From Olleya aquimaris (GTDB lineage: Bacteria; Bacteroidota; Bacteroidia; Flavobacteriales; Flavobacteriaceae), in assembly GCF_003259525.1 (NCBI RefSeq), contig NZ_QLLO01000005.1, positions 186,001 to 250,000 of the forward strand: 64,000 nt of DNA, in the 5' to 3' direction. Below, one piece after another: positions 43,538 through 52,237 of the stretch. Position numbers and translations under genes: made by a program. The notes beneath the pieces were generated by a model that saw nothing but the letters and a program-made list of their open reading frames with translations, did not search any database and was not told the origin of the DNA. Numbering within the stretch: position 1 is the first letter of the stretch; the number at the start of each line of letters is the position of its first letter.

Positions 43538-44892
43538 TATCCTATCTCTTTAAGCATTAAGTCTAATCCTTCTCTAATAATTTTTTGATGTGGTTGTTTA
43601 GATACACATACAAATTCTGTTAAAGCAAAATCTTCTGGTGCAACTTCATACATTCCTAAAGCTTCCATTTCGTCTAAATCTTTATACATGCAAGCTTTTA
43701 AAATTTGCATTGGATAAATGTCTAACGGGAATACTTCCTCATAAGTCCCAGTTGTTACAAATGCACGATGCTCTCCGTTTGTATTAGTATTTAAATCAAA
43801 CTTTTTATTTGGTGTTAACCATGAAAAAGTTAAAGCTCTAGACGTTGACACCTTATTAAATACAGGTTTATTCCATCCAAAAAACTCGTAATCATCTCCT
43901 TCTGGAATAACAGTAATAGTATTGCTGTAATAATCTAAATAACCATCTGGTTTTACTTGTTTTCCTGTAAGGACATTTCCAGAAATAATACGGTCGTTAC
44001 CATCTTTATCCACACCATTATCATACACCATAGTTGCTATTTCGCTTCCTAATTTGGTTTTAAAATAACGTGGTTTTTTAACTGAAGATCCAACTAAAGC
44101 TACGATACGCTCTGCATTAAATTTTCCGGTTAATAATAATTCTCCAATAATAACAAGGTCTTGTGCATTAACTGTCCAAACAACTTCTCCTTTATTTACT
44201 GGATCTATTTTATTGATTTGTGTACCAACATTTCCTGATGGATGTGGACCAGATACGTTATGTAACGTGATATCTGATAAACCTGCTAAAGGCGAGTTCC
44301 CATTTTTACCAACGCTTACATGTACAAGACCTGCTGTTAATTTACTAAGCGCTGTTACTGCAGCTTGAAGCTCTGCCTCTTTACCTTGTAACACATAGTC
44401 TAAATCTGCAGCAAGAGGTGCACTTGCATAAGCCGAAATAAAAATAGCCTTAGGTTGACCTTCAGGGTTTGCAATCACATCGTAAGGACGTTGCTTTATA
44501 AAAGCCCAACATCCAGATTCTAGTAATCGTGCTTTAATGTCTTCAGCTTTAGCTGAAGTAACATCTAACTTACCAAAATCGTGATACGACTGCTCTTTGT
44601 CTGCTTGAATTTTTACTGAAAGAATTCTTCTTTTTTCACCACGCGCTATTTCAATAATCTCTCCAGAAACAGGAGACACAAATTTTACAGCTTCATTAGA
44701 CTTATCGTAAAACACAGGTTGACCTGCTTTTACTTTTTCGCCTTCTTTTGCTGCTAATTTTGGAATAACTTGATGAAAATCTTCAGGTCTTATTGAATAA
44801 AAATTGCTAATTATAGCATTTTCGGTCACCTTATCGGCTTCTCCTACTAATTTTATATCCAGACCTTTTTTTATCTTAATGTCGTTTGACAT
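43537..44892 (-). CDS. nqrA: Na+-NQR subunit A
   Basis: Cytoplasmic subunit of the pump, 451 residues, involved in quinone binding. Recognised by the N-terminal IKKGLDIKL, GEKVKAGQPVFYDK, SPVSGEI and the HNVSGPHPSGNVGTQI motif. First gene of the nqr operon; no convincing TAnnTTTG box was found in the 160 bases upstream, which are shared with the divergent T9SS plug gene. Confidence 0.96.
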   Translation of the reverse strand: MSNDIKIKKGLDIKLVGEADKVTENAIISNFYSIRPEDFHQVIPKLAAKEGEKVKAGQPVFYDKSNEAVKFVSPVSGEIIEIARGEKRRILSVKIQADKEQSYHDFGKLDVTSAKAEDIKARLLESGCWAFIKQRPYDVIANPEGQPKAIFISAYASAPLAADLDYVLQGKEAELQAAVTALSKLTAGLVHVSVGKNGNSPLAGLSDITLHNVSGPHPSGNVGTQINKIDPVNKGEVVWTVNAQDLVIIGELLLTGKFNAERIVALVGSSVKKPRYFKTKLGSEIATMVYDNGVDKDGNDRIISGNVLTGKQVKPDGYLDYYSNTITVIPEGDDYEFFGWNKPVFNKVSTSRALTFSWLTPNKKFDLNTNTNGEHRAFVTTGTYEEVFPLDIYPMQILKACMYKDLDEMEALGMYEVAPEDFALTEFVCVSKQPHQKIIREGLDLMLKEIG

Positions 44893-45024
44893 ATTATAAA
44901 TCTATTGGTTAATAGTTATACTGATTGTGATTTTTTAAGGAAATAAAAATCCGTGCAAATTTAAGAATAAATAGATAATAAATTCACAAATAACACAGAA
45001 AAACTTTTGGGCACAGATTTTGTT

Positions 45025-45032
45025 TATCTTTG
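45025..45032 (+). promoter_or_regulatory. Promoter -7 element of the T9SS plug gene
   Basis: TATCTTTG, an exact TAnnTTTG match, 20 bases before the ATG at 45053; a TTTG lies 15 bases upstream. Confidence 0.5.
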
Positions 45033-45052
45033 TTTTATAAATCCGCTTGTAA

Positions 45053-46303
45053 ATGCTTAAAAACGTTAAACACTTTTTTTTATTCTTTTTTATTTCTTCA
45101 TTGTGTTTTTCTCAAGTTGAAGAAATTAATCCACCAGATTATATTAAAACTATTTATTTTAATGGTGGCACATCAGAGAGTCAATTACCCATAATCCCTT
45201 TAGGCCAACCATTAATTCTAGAATTTGACGCTTTAAATGGTGATGAAGAAGATTATTATTACGAAATCAAGCACTATAACTTTGACTGGACTCCTTCCAT
45301 TTTAGTAGAATCTGAATACCTTGAAGGTTTTGATGAGCAACGCATTAGAAACTATCAAAACTCGTTTAACACACTACAGACGTTTTCGCATTACAGACTA
45401 ACTATTCCTAATCAGTTTACAAAAAGCATTAAGATTACTGGAAATTATATGATTACCATCTATGACGATTATGATGACATTATTTTTAGTAGAAAATTTA
45501 TGGTTTACGAGCAACAAGCAAATGTAGGTGTGCAAATAAGACGCTCTAGAGATGTTGAAAAAATTGACGAAAAACAATCTGTAGATATTACAATTAACTC
45601 TGGACAGATTCAGTTTGTAAATCCAAAAGAAACTGTTAAAACGGTTATAATTCAGAACAATAATTTAAAAACTGCCATCACCAACTTAAAGCCACAATAT
45701 ATTTTGGGTAACGAATTGAGTTACAGATACAATAAAGCCTCAAGTTTTTATGGAGGTAATGAATTTTTAAGTTTTGAAAACAAAGAAATTCGGGCAGCTA
45801 ATAATGGAGTACAATTTATTAGACTAGAAGACCTATACCAAACTTATCTATACACTAATTTACCGCGTTTTAATCGCGAATACACCTATAATCCAGACAT
45901 TAACGGAAACTTTTTTATCACTGCTCTAAACGTTGACAAACCAGAAACAGAAGCAGATTACGCTTGGGTACATTTTGCATTGGAATACCCAAAACTTGAA
46001 GAAGGCCAATCCATACACGTTTATGGTAACTTCAATAATTATGCAATTGAAGAACAAACCAAACTAGAGTATTATGAAGATGAAGGCATTTATAGCACTG
46101 CTATATTACTAAAACAAGGATTTTATAATTACAAATATGTAATTGTGGACAAAAACGGAACTGTAAACGAGCATAAAATAGGAGGTAGTTTTTGGCAAAC
46201 AGAAAACAATTACAAAGTTTTAGTATATTATAGAGAATTAGGAGCTAGATATGATAAAATTATCGGTTTAGGAGAGATAAACTCGGTTGGAATCACTAAC
46301 TAA
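45053..46303 (+). CDS. Type IX secretion system plug protein (DUF5103)
   Basis: 416 residues with a signal peptide (to about LCFSQ, residue 21), then two beta-rich domains: an N-terminal part with FNGGTSESQLPIIPLGQP and YYEIKHYNFDWTPS, and a C-terminal domain with HVYGNFNNYAIEEQ. This is the DUF5103 family, whose Flavobacterium member closes the periplasmic side of the SprA translocon of T9SS. It fits with gldB/gldC and a T9SS cargo protein in the same window. Confidence 0.9.
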   Translation: MLKNVKHFFLFFFISSLCFSQVEEINPPDYIKTIYFNGGTSESQLPIIPLGQPLILEFDALNGDEEDYYYEIKHYNFDWTPSILVESEYLEGFDEQRIRNYQNSFNTLQTFSHYRLTIPNQFTKSIKITGNYMITIYDDYDDIIFSRKFMVYEQQANVGVQIRRSRDVEKIDEKQSVDITINSGQIQFVNPKETVKTVIIQNNNLKTAITNLKPQYILGNELSYRYNKASSFYGGNEFLSFENKEIRAANNGVQFIRLEDLYQTYLYTNLPRFNREYTYNPDINGNFFITALNVDKPETEADYAWVHFALEYPKLEEGQSIHVYGNFNNYAIEEQTKLEYYEDEGIYSTAILLKQGFYNYKYVIVDKNGTVNEHKIGGSFWQTENNYKVLVYYRELGARYDKIIGLGEINSVGITN

Positions 46304-46389
46304 ACGTTAAAATATACGTTACAACCCTAAAATTGTGCGTTATAATAAGATATTTTATTATTTTTACAACGAGCAACGCGCTTTAACAC

Positions 46390-46776
46390 ATGGTACAACA
46401 GGTTACAAGAGGCATAAAAATTTCGGTGGAAACCAATTTTGAAGGTACATTTTATAAAAACTATAAAATTAACTTTGCATTTGGTTACAAGATTACTATC
46501 GAAAATCAAAGCAAAGACTCCGTTCAGCTTAATGCTAGACACTGGACTATTTTTGATGCTTTAAACCATAAAGAAATTGTTGCTGGCGAAGGTGTTATTG
46601 GCAAAAAACCAGTATTAAAACCAGGCGAGTCTCACACGTATTCTTCAGGTTGTTTATTAACTTCTCCTTTTGGAGCTATGAAAGGTTACTACAGTATGGT
46701 AAACTTTACAACTACTAAAAAGTTTAATGTTACCATTCCTACATTTAAATTAAGCGCACCTTTTGCACTTAACTAA
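46390..46776 (+). CDS. apaG: ApaG protein
   Basis: 128-residue single fibronectin-III-like domain. Signatures are FAFGYKITIENQSKDSVQL, RHWTIFDA and the conserved VVG-like GEGVIGKKPVLKPGESHTYSSG. ApaG is linked to Co2+/Mg2+ tolerance in enterobacteria; its exact role is unsettled. The gene directly follows the T9SS plug gene on the same strand. Confidence 0.94.
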   Translation: MVQQVTRGIKISVETNFEGTFYKNYKINFAFGYKITIENQSKDSVQLNARHWTIFDALNHKEIVAGEGVIGKKPVLKPGESHTYSSGCLLTSPFGAMKGYYSMVNFTTTKKFNVTIPTFKLSAPFALN

Positions 46777-46879
46777 TTTCTAATCGTTCTTTTTATTTGT
46801 TTTTACATAAGCTAAATGTAGTTTGTGCTTTTATTCTATTTTACAAATTCACAGTAACTTATAACCCAACAAAAAATCG

Positions 46880-46887
46880 TAACTTTG
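46880..46887 (+). promoter_or_regulatory. Promoter -7 element of pruA
   Basis: TAACTTTG matches TAnnTTTG, 38 bases before the pruA ATG. Confidence 0.45.
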
Positions 46888-46925
46888 TGCTTTAAATTTT
46901 TTAAACTACAAACACAATAACAATC

Positions 46926-48554
46926 ATGGGAAAAGGATTTTTCAATGTACCAATTGCTGTTAACGAACCTGTAAAAAGTTACGCACCAGGTTCTCCAGAA
47001 CGAGCAGCAGTTTTAGAAGCATATAAGACAATGTTTAACAGCAAAATTGATGTACCAATGTACATTAATGGACAAGATGTTACTACTGGAAACACCAGAA
47101 CAATGTCTCCACCACATGATCATAAACATATCGTTGGTACGTACCATTTAGCTGAAAAAAAACATGTAGACGAAGCTATTGCTACTGCATTAGACGCTAG
47201 AACTGCATGGGCAGACACACCTTGGGAACATAGAGCTGGAATCTTTTTAAAAGCTGCCGAGCTTATTGCAGGACCATACAGAGCAAAAATTAATGCTGCA
47301 ACAATGATTGCACAATCTAAAACTGTACATCAAGCAGAAATTGATGCAGCTTGCGAGCTGATAGACTTTTTACGTTTTAACGTACAATACATGACAGATA
47401 TTTATCATGAGCAACCAGAAAGTACAAGCGATGCTTGGAACCGTTTAGAATACAGACCTCTAGAAGGATTTGTATATGCGGTTACACCATTTAACTTTAC
47501 AGCTATTGCTGGAAACCTTCCTGCATGTATGGCATTAATGGGTAACGTTGTGGTATGGAAACCAAGCGATTCGCAAATCTATTCTGCAAAAGTCATAATG
47601 GATGTATTTAAAGAAGCTGGTGTGCCTGATGGAGTAATTAATGTGGTTTTTGGTGATCCAGTTATGATTACAGATACTGTTTTAGCTAGTCCAGATTTTT
47701 CAGGATTACATTTTACAGGTTCAACATTTATTTTTAAAGAATTATGGAAAAAAATTGGTAACAATATCCATAATTATAAAACCTATCCAAAAATTGTTGG
47801 AGAAACAGGTGGAAAAGACTTTATTGTTGCACATAAAACCGCTCATCCAAAACAAGTGGCTACCGCAATTGTAAGAGGTGCATTTGAGTTTCAAGGTCAA
47901 AAATGTAGTGCAGCATCTAGAGCTTACATTTCTAAAAGTATTTGGAACAAGGTTAAGCAATACGTTATTGAAGATGTAAAATCTTTTAAAATGGGTTCTC
48001 CAGAAGATTTAAGCAACTTTATTACTGCTGTTATCCATGAAGGCTCTTTTGATAAATTAGCCAAATATATTGATCAAGCTAAAGCTGATAATAATGTAGA
48101 GGTTATTGTTGGAGGTAACTATGATAAAAGCAAAGGTTACTTTATAGAACCAACAGTTTTAGTAACAGAAGACCCAAAATACACAACCATGTGTGAAGAG
48201 TTATTTGGTCCAGTTATTACAATTTATGTCTTTGAAGACGATAAGTATTCTGAAACATTAAAATTAGTAGATCAAACTAGTGACTACGCCTTAACAGGAG
48301 CCATTTTAGCACAAGATAGATATGCTGTTATAGAAGCCACTAAAGCTTTACAAAATTGCGCTGGAAACTTCTATATTAATGATAAACCAACTGGAGCAGT
48401 TGTTGGACAACAACCGTTTGGAGGTGCCAGAGCATCTGGAACCAATGATAAAGCTGGTAGTGCCTTAAACTTATTACGTTGGGTATCTCCTAGAATGATT
48501 AAAGAGACCTTTGTAACACCAACAGATTACAGATACCCTTTTTTAGGAGAATAG
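46926..48554 (+). CDS. pruA: L-glutamate gamma-semialdehyde dehydrogenase (P5C dehydrogenase)
   Basis: Second step of proline degradation: oxidises glutamate semialdehyde to glutamate with NAD+. An aldehyde dehydrogenase of 542 residues. The catalytic Cys is in EFQGQKCSAASR and the general-base Glu in VGETGGKDF; NAD-binding FTGSTFIFKEL is present. It resembles the monofunctional eukaryote-like type common in Bacteroidota. No proline dehydrogenase gene is adjacent. Confidence 0.95.
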   Translation: MGKGFFNVPIAVNEPVKSYAPGSPERAAVLEAYKTMFNSKIDVPMYINGQDVTTGNTRTMSPPHDHKHIVGTYHLAEKKHVDEAIATALDARTAWADTPWEHRAGIFLKAAELIAGPYRAKINAATMIAQSKTVHQAEIDAACELIDFLRFNVQYMTDIYHEQPESTSDAWNRLEYRPLEGFVYAVTPFNFTAIAGNLPACMALMGNVVVWKPSDSQIYSAKVIMDVFKEAGVPDGVINVVFGDPVMITDTVLASPDFSGLHFTGSTFIFKELWKKIGNNIHNYKTYPKIVGETGGKDFIVAHKTAHPKQVATAIVRGAFEFQGQKCSAASRAYISKSIWNKVKQYVIEDVKSFKMGSPEDLSNFITAVIHEGSFDKLAKYIDQAKADNNVEVIVGGNYDKSKGYFIEPTVLVTEDPKYTTMCEELFGPVITIYVFEDDKYSETLKLVDQTSDYALTGAILAQDRYAVIEATKALQNCAGNFYINDKPTGAVVGQQPFGGARASGTNDKAGSALNLLRWVSPRMIKETFVTPTDYRYPFLGE

Positions 48555-48575
48555 ATACATATTCTTTTTAAACAC

Positions 48576-48609
48576 AAAAAAACGCGAACCAAATGGTTCG
48601 CGTTTTTTT
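48576..48609. terminator. Bidirectional terminator after pruA
   Basis: Stem AAACGCGAACC / GGTTCGCGTTT with loop AAAT and A/T tails on both sides. Confidence 0.88.
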
Positions 48610-48628
48610 ATTATATATAAACTAAAGC

Positions 48629-49684
48629 TTAGTCGAAATCTTTATACTCTCCTAAATTAGCTTTTTGTACGTTTTGTATCTTATTATCAGCACCTACCAC
48701 AAAAGCAACAATTTCTAATTTATCAGAATCTTGTACACTTGAAGGTAAATCCATAGTTAAATTAGCAGTATAGGTATTACCAGATTTAGTTTGGCCTGAA
48801 GGTATCACATCACCCATAACATCTGTAAACACTTCTCTAGCAACATGGTCATGTACAAATCCTTGAATTGGATTTCCTGTTTGATACCATGGACTTGACC
48901 CATCATTATTATAATAATTAACTTGAGGATAAACTAATCCGTTTTCTAATAAATACACTACTAAACGTTGTGAGTTATTCTCATCAATATCATAATGCAC
49001 TTTAACTTCAGCAGAAATAGTATTACCTGCAATAGATGAATTTATGGCTAATCCCATTTTCTGTCTAAAGTCTAAATAAGAAATTGGCTGACTAGTAGAT
49101 TCGTTCCAAGAAATGGTTCTGTTTACTTTTCCTGTTGGAAAACCAGTAACTCCAAATGTGTTTTCCATTTGGTTAGCATAAGGAAAAAGCATTTCATTAT
49201 CGTCATGTATTGCAACCGGAATAACATTAGCATTTAAATTAACAGTATTTTCTAAAGCAGTTGCTAATCGTGGACAATAACCACACCAAGTTCCAGTATA
49301 ATCTTCAACCATTACCTTGGTAGTGTGAGTTGGTAATATTGCTTCTACTGTAATTGTATTAGATTGTAACTCACCTTTTGTTGCATAAATTGTAAAAGAT
49401 CCTGTAGCTGGGAAAGTATATACGTTTGATCCAATTGCTGTACCATTAACAAAAATAGTAGATTGACTAGTTACATCTGCATCATTATTATTACTAACCC
49501 AAAACGCAACAGCGCTATCTTTAAATGTTTTATCATATGCTGTAGAAATGGTAATTGCTGTTTCTACTCCTCCTGGATCAACTTGTCCTCCACTTGATGG
49601 TTCGTCCTCAGATTTACTACAAGAGAACGCAAAAACCACAAAGGTTACTAATACTAATTCTTTTACAATGTTTTTAATTTTCAT
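48629..49684 (-). CDS. Omp28-related outer membrane lipoprotein
   Basis: 351 residues. Lipobox FSC (near Cys22), an Ig-like domain (about 45-125) and a thioredoxin-like region with WCGYCPR (CxxC). The rest matches the Omp28 family first seen in Porphyromonas. The start at 49684 (MKIKNIVKEL) gives a clean lipoprotein signal; the in-frame start at 49729 would put 15 unlikely residues in front. Divergent from the TlpA-like gene. Confidence 0.87.
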   Translation of the reverse strand: MKIKNIVKELVLVTFVVFAFSCSKSEDEPSSGGQVDPGGVETAITISTAYDKTFKDSAVAFWVSNNNDADVTSQSTIFVNGTAIGSNVYTFPATGSFTIYATKGELQSNTITVEAILPTHTTKVMVEDYTGTWCGYCPRLATALENTVNLNANVIPVAIHDDNEMLFPYANQMENTFGVTGFPTGKVNRTISWNESTSQPISYLDFRQKMGLAINSSIAGNTISAEVKVHYDIDENNSQRLVVYLLENGLVYPQVNYYNNDGSSPWYQTGNPIQGFVHDHVAREVFTDVMGDVIPSGQTKSGNTYTANLTMDLPSSVQDSDKLEIVAFVVGADNKIQNVQKANLGEYKDFD

Positions 49685-49842
49685 TTTGGTATGTGTTTTG
49701 ATAATTACGTAATAAAATAGCCAATACATTGCTATTTTTTTTAATAAGTTGGCAATTTATAATTTATTTTTTAAAACATTCCTCAAAAAAATTACTAATT
49801 TTAACCAATATTAACATTTTAACATTTTACAATTCACTTATA

Positions 49843-50322
49843 ATGAAACACTTCCTTTACCTATTAGTCTTCGCTTTTAGTTTTAACGTAATAGCTCAAG
49901 ACACCTTACCTACTAGCGAAATTAAAACTCTTGATGGTGAAACTACTACACTAAAAACTATTGCAGAGGATAACGATTTAATTGTAGTCTCATTATGGGC
50001 TACTTGGTGTGTGCCATGTAAAAATGAGTTGGATGCTATTAGCGAAGTCTATAATGATTGGCAAGACGAAACTAGCGTTAAACTATATGCTATCTCTGTG
50101 GACGATTCTAGAACTGTTAGCAGAGTTAAACCATTAGTAAATGGTAAAGATTGGGATTTTACTATTTTATTAGACACTAATAACGACTTAAAAAGAGAAT
50201 TAGGCGCTGCAACTGTACCACTTACCTTATTAATTAAGAATGGAAAAATTGTTTACAGACATTCTGGATATACTCCAGGTTCTGAAGATGATTTGTATGA
50301 TGAAATCAAAAAACATTCTTAA
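49843..50322 (+). CDS. TlpA-like thioredoxin family protein
   Basis: 160 residues: signal peptide (to about VIAQD, residue 18) and a thioredoxin fold with WATWCVPCKNE (CxxC) and the cis-Pro region in AATVPLTLLI. Predicted envelope disulfide reductase. The start at 49843 gives the signal peptide; the longer reading from 49729 overlaps the Omp28 leader. An 18-base gap to the DUF6029 gene indicates an operon. Confidence 0.88.
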   Translation: MKHFLYLLVFAFSFNVIAQDTLPTSEIKTLDGETTTLKTIAEDNDLIVVSLWATWCVPCKNELDAISEVYNDWQDETSVKLYAISVDDSRTVSRVKPLVNGKDWDFTILLDTNNDLKRELGAATVPLTLLIKNGKIVYRHSGYTPGSEDDLYDEIKKHS

Positions 50323-50340
50323 ACCACCAACCAACTAAAC

Positions 50341-52137
50341 ATGAAAAAAATTGCAATTTTTATTGTGCTAATACTTCCTATAATAAGTTTAGCGCAAGAC
50401 ACAGATAATGAGGATTCATCTGTAGTCAAAGACTTTTTTAATAATCTGTCAGGAAGTCTTGAAACCAATGCACAATGGTACGTCAACGATTCTGAGTTAG
50501 GAGAATTTGAAGATCCTCTAGCCGAATTTGATTTAAAAAATGAACACGTTAGAGTCAATAGTTATTTACGTTTAGATTATAGTTTTTTAGATAATTTTAC
50601 TGTAGGTCTACAGGCGGAAAGTTATGAACCGCTTCCACTAATTAACTACTATCCAGAATATAATGATACTAGAATTGCAACTTACTATGCCAATTTTAGA
50701 AATAAAACATTAGACATTACAGCAGGTTACTTCTATGAGCAATTTGGTAATGGCTTATTATTACGTGCTTTTGAAGAAAGACAATTAGGATTAAATACAG
50801 CGTTAAGAGGTGGACGTATTAAATACACACCGACTAATTATTTAAACATCACTGGTCTATACGGACAACAACGTGTTGGTTTTGATGTATCCGAAAGCGA
50901 TATTTTTGGATTTGACACTAACTTAGATTTAAAACAAGTTTTAAATATTAATAGTCTAAGTAGTCTTAATCTTGGATTAAGCTATGTTGGTAAAAAAGAA
51001 GATTTTACTCCACCAGTAGATGAGTTTGATCCTAATAACACCTTTGACACGACAGATTTTCCAGAGATGATTAACTCCTATTCGTTTAGGTTAGATGCAG
51101 ATTTTGGGAATATATATTTTAAATCAGAATATGCTTTAAAAGGCGAAGATGTTGCTTTTATACCTCCTGCACTACCTGGAAATGGTGTTATTGAGGGTAA
51201 ATATTTTACAGGAAACGCACTATTATTCTCTTTAGGATATACCAAAAAAGGATTAGGTGTTATTTCTACATTCAGACGTATGGAAAATATGTTATTTACC
51301 GCAGAACGTAATGCAATGGATATTGGATCATTAGAGTTTCAGTTTAACATGCAAAACATGAATTATCTACCAACATTGACTAAACAACAAGATTATGCAT
51401 TAGCAAATATTTATATCTACAATGCACAACCTGGACTGTTTTTACAAAATTTTGGTGGTCAAGCGGGTGAAATTGGTAATACTTTAGATGTCTTTTATAA
51501 ATTTAAAAAAGGAACTGCTTTAGGTGGTGAATACGGAACAAAAGTAACAGCAAATTTTGCATATTGGGCACTTTTAGATGCAGAATTTAACCAATCTGAA
51601 TCTACTTATAAAGCTGAGTTTTTAAAATTTGGTAACCGATTGAATAGAGATTTCAATTTTGAAATAAGAAAAAAACACTCTAAAAATTGGTCGTCTATAT
51701 TTACTTATATTAATAGTATAGTAGACAAAGGGGTTGCTTTAGGTGGCTCTTTGGGTGTAGATGGCGATATTAAATCTCAAGTTGTAATTGCAGATGTGAC
51801 CCACAAATTAGGTAATGGAAAATCTGTAAGAGTCGAAGGTCAACACCTATGGACAAAACAAGATAGAAAAAATTGGGTTGGTGGAACTGTAGAGTTTATT
51901 GCTAACAGAAATTTAGCATTTTACGTTACAGATATCTACGATTATGGTAACGACAACGAGTTTAGTACCGAAACCAAAGCACATTATTACAACGTTGGAG
52001 GAAGTTTTACAAAAGGCGCAACACGTATAGCTTTAAATTACGGAAGACAGCGTGGCGGACTACTTTGTGTTGGTGGAGTTTGTAGAATTGTACCAGAAAA
52101 CACAGGGTTAACTTTAAATCTAAGTACCGCTTTCTAA
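50341..52137 (+). CDS. DUF6029 family outer-membrane protein
   Basis: 598 residues with a signal peptide (to about SLAQD, residue 19), then regularly alternating strands with aromatic girdles, typical of an outer-membrane beta barrel. It matches DUF6029 by LSGSLETNAQWYVND, GNGLLLRAFEERQLG and the end LNYGRQRGGLLCVGGVCR. That last part carries a CVGGVC pair that could form a disulfide, of interest as the upstream gene is a thioredoxin-like protein. Function unknown. Confidence 0.82.
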   Translation: MKKIAIFIVLILPIISLAQDTDNEDSSVVKDFFNNLSGSLETNAQWYVNDSELGEFEDPLAEFDLKNEHVRVNSYLRLDYSFLDNFTVGLQAESYEPLPLINYYPEYNDTRIATYYANFRNKTLDITAGYFYEQFGNGLLLRAFEERQLGLNTALRGGRIKYTPTNYLNITGLYGQQRVGFDVSESDIFGFDTNLDLKQVLNINSLSSLNLGLSYVGKKEDFTPPVDEFDPNNTFDTTDFPEMINSYSFRLDADFGNIYFKSEYALKGEDVAFIPPALPGNGVIEGKYFTGNALLFSLGYTKKGLGVISTFRRMENMLFTAERNAMDIGSLEFQFNMQNMNYLPTLTKQQDYALANIYIYNAQPGLFLQNFGGQAGEIGNTLDVFYKFKKGTALGGEYGTKVTANFAYWALLDAEFNQSESTYKAEFLKFGNRLNRDFNFEIRKKHSKNWSSIFTYINSIVDKGVALGGSLGVDGDIKSQVVIADVTHKLGNGKSVRVEGQHLWTKQDRKNWVGGTVEFIANRNLAFYVTDIYDYGNDNEFSTETKAHYYNVGGSFTKGATRIALNYGRQRGGLLCVGGVCRIVPENTGLTLNLSTAF

Positions 52138-52157
52138 AAAGTTACTACACATATTTT

Positions 52158-52192
52158 AAAAAGACCTGAAAATATATTATCAGGTTTTTTTA
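52158..52192 (+). terminator. Terminator after the DUF6029 gene
   Basis: A short stem ACCTGA / TCAGGT with a 10-base AT loop and a strong T tail. Confidence 0.65.
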
Positions 52193-52237
52193 TTTCTGTT
52201 TTTGTATATTTAAAAATCATACAAAACCAACCACTTT

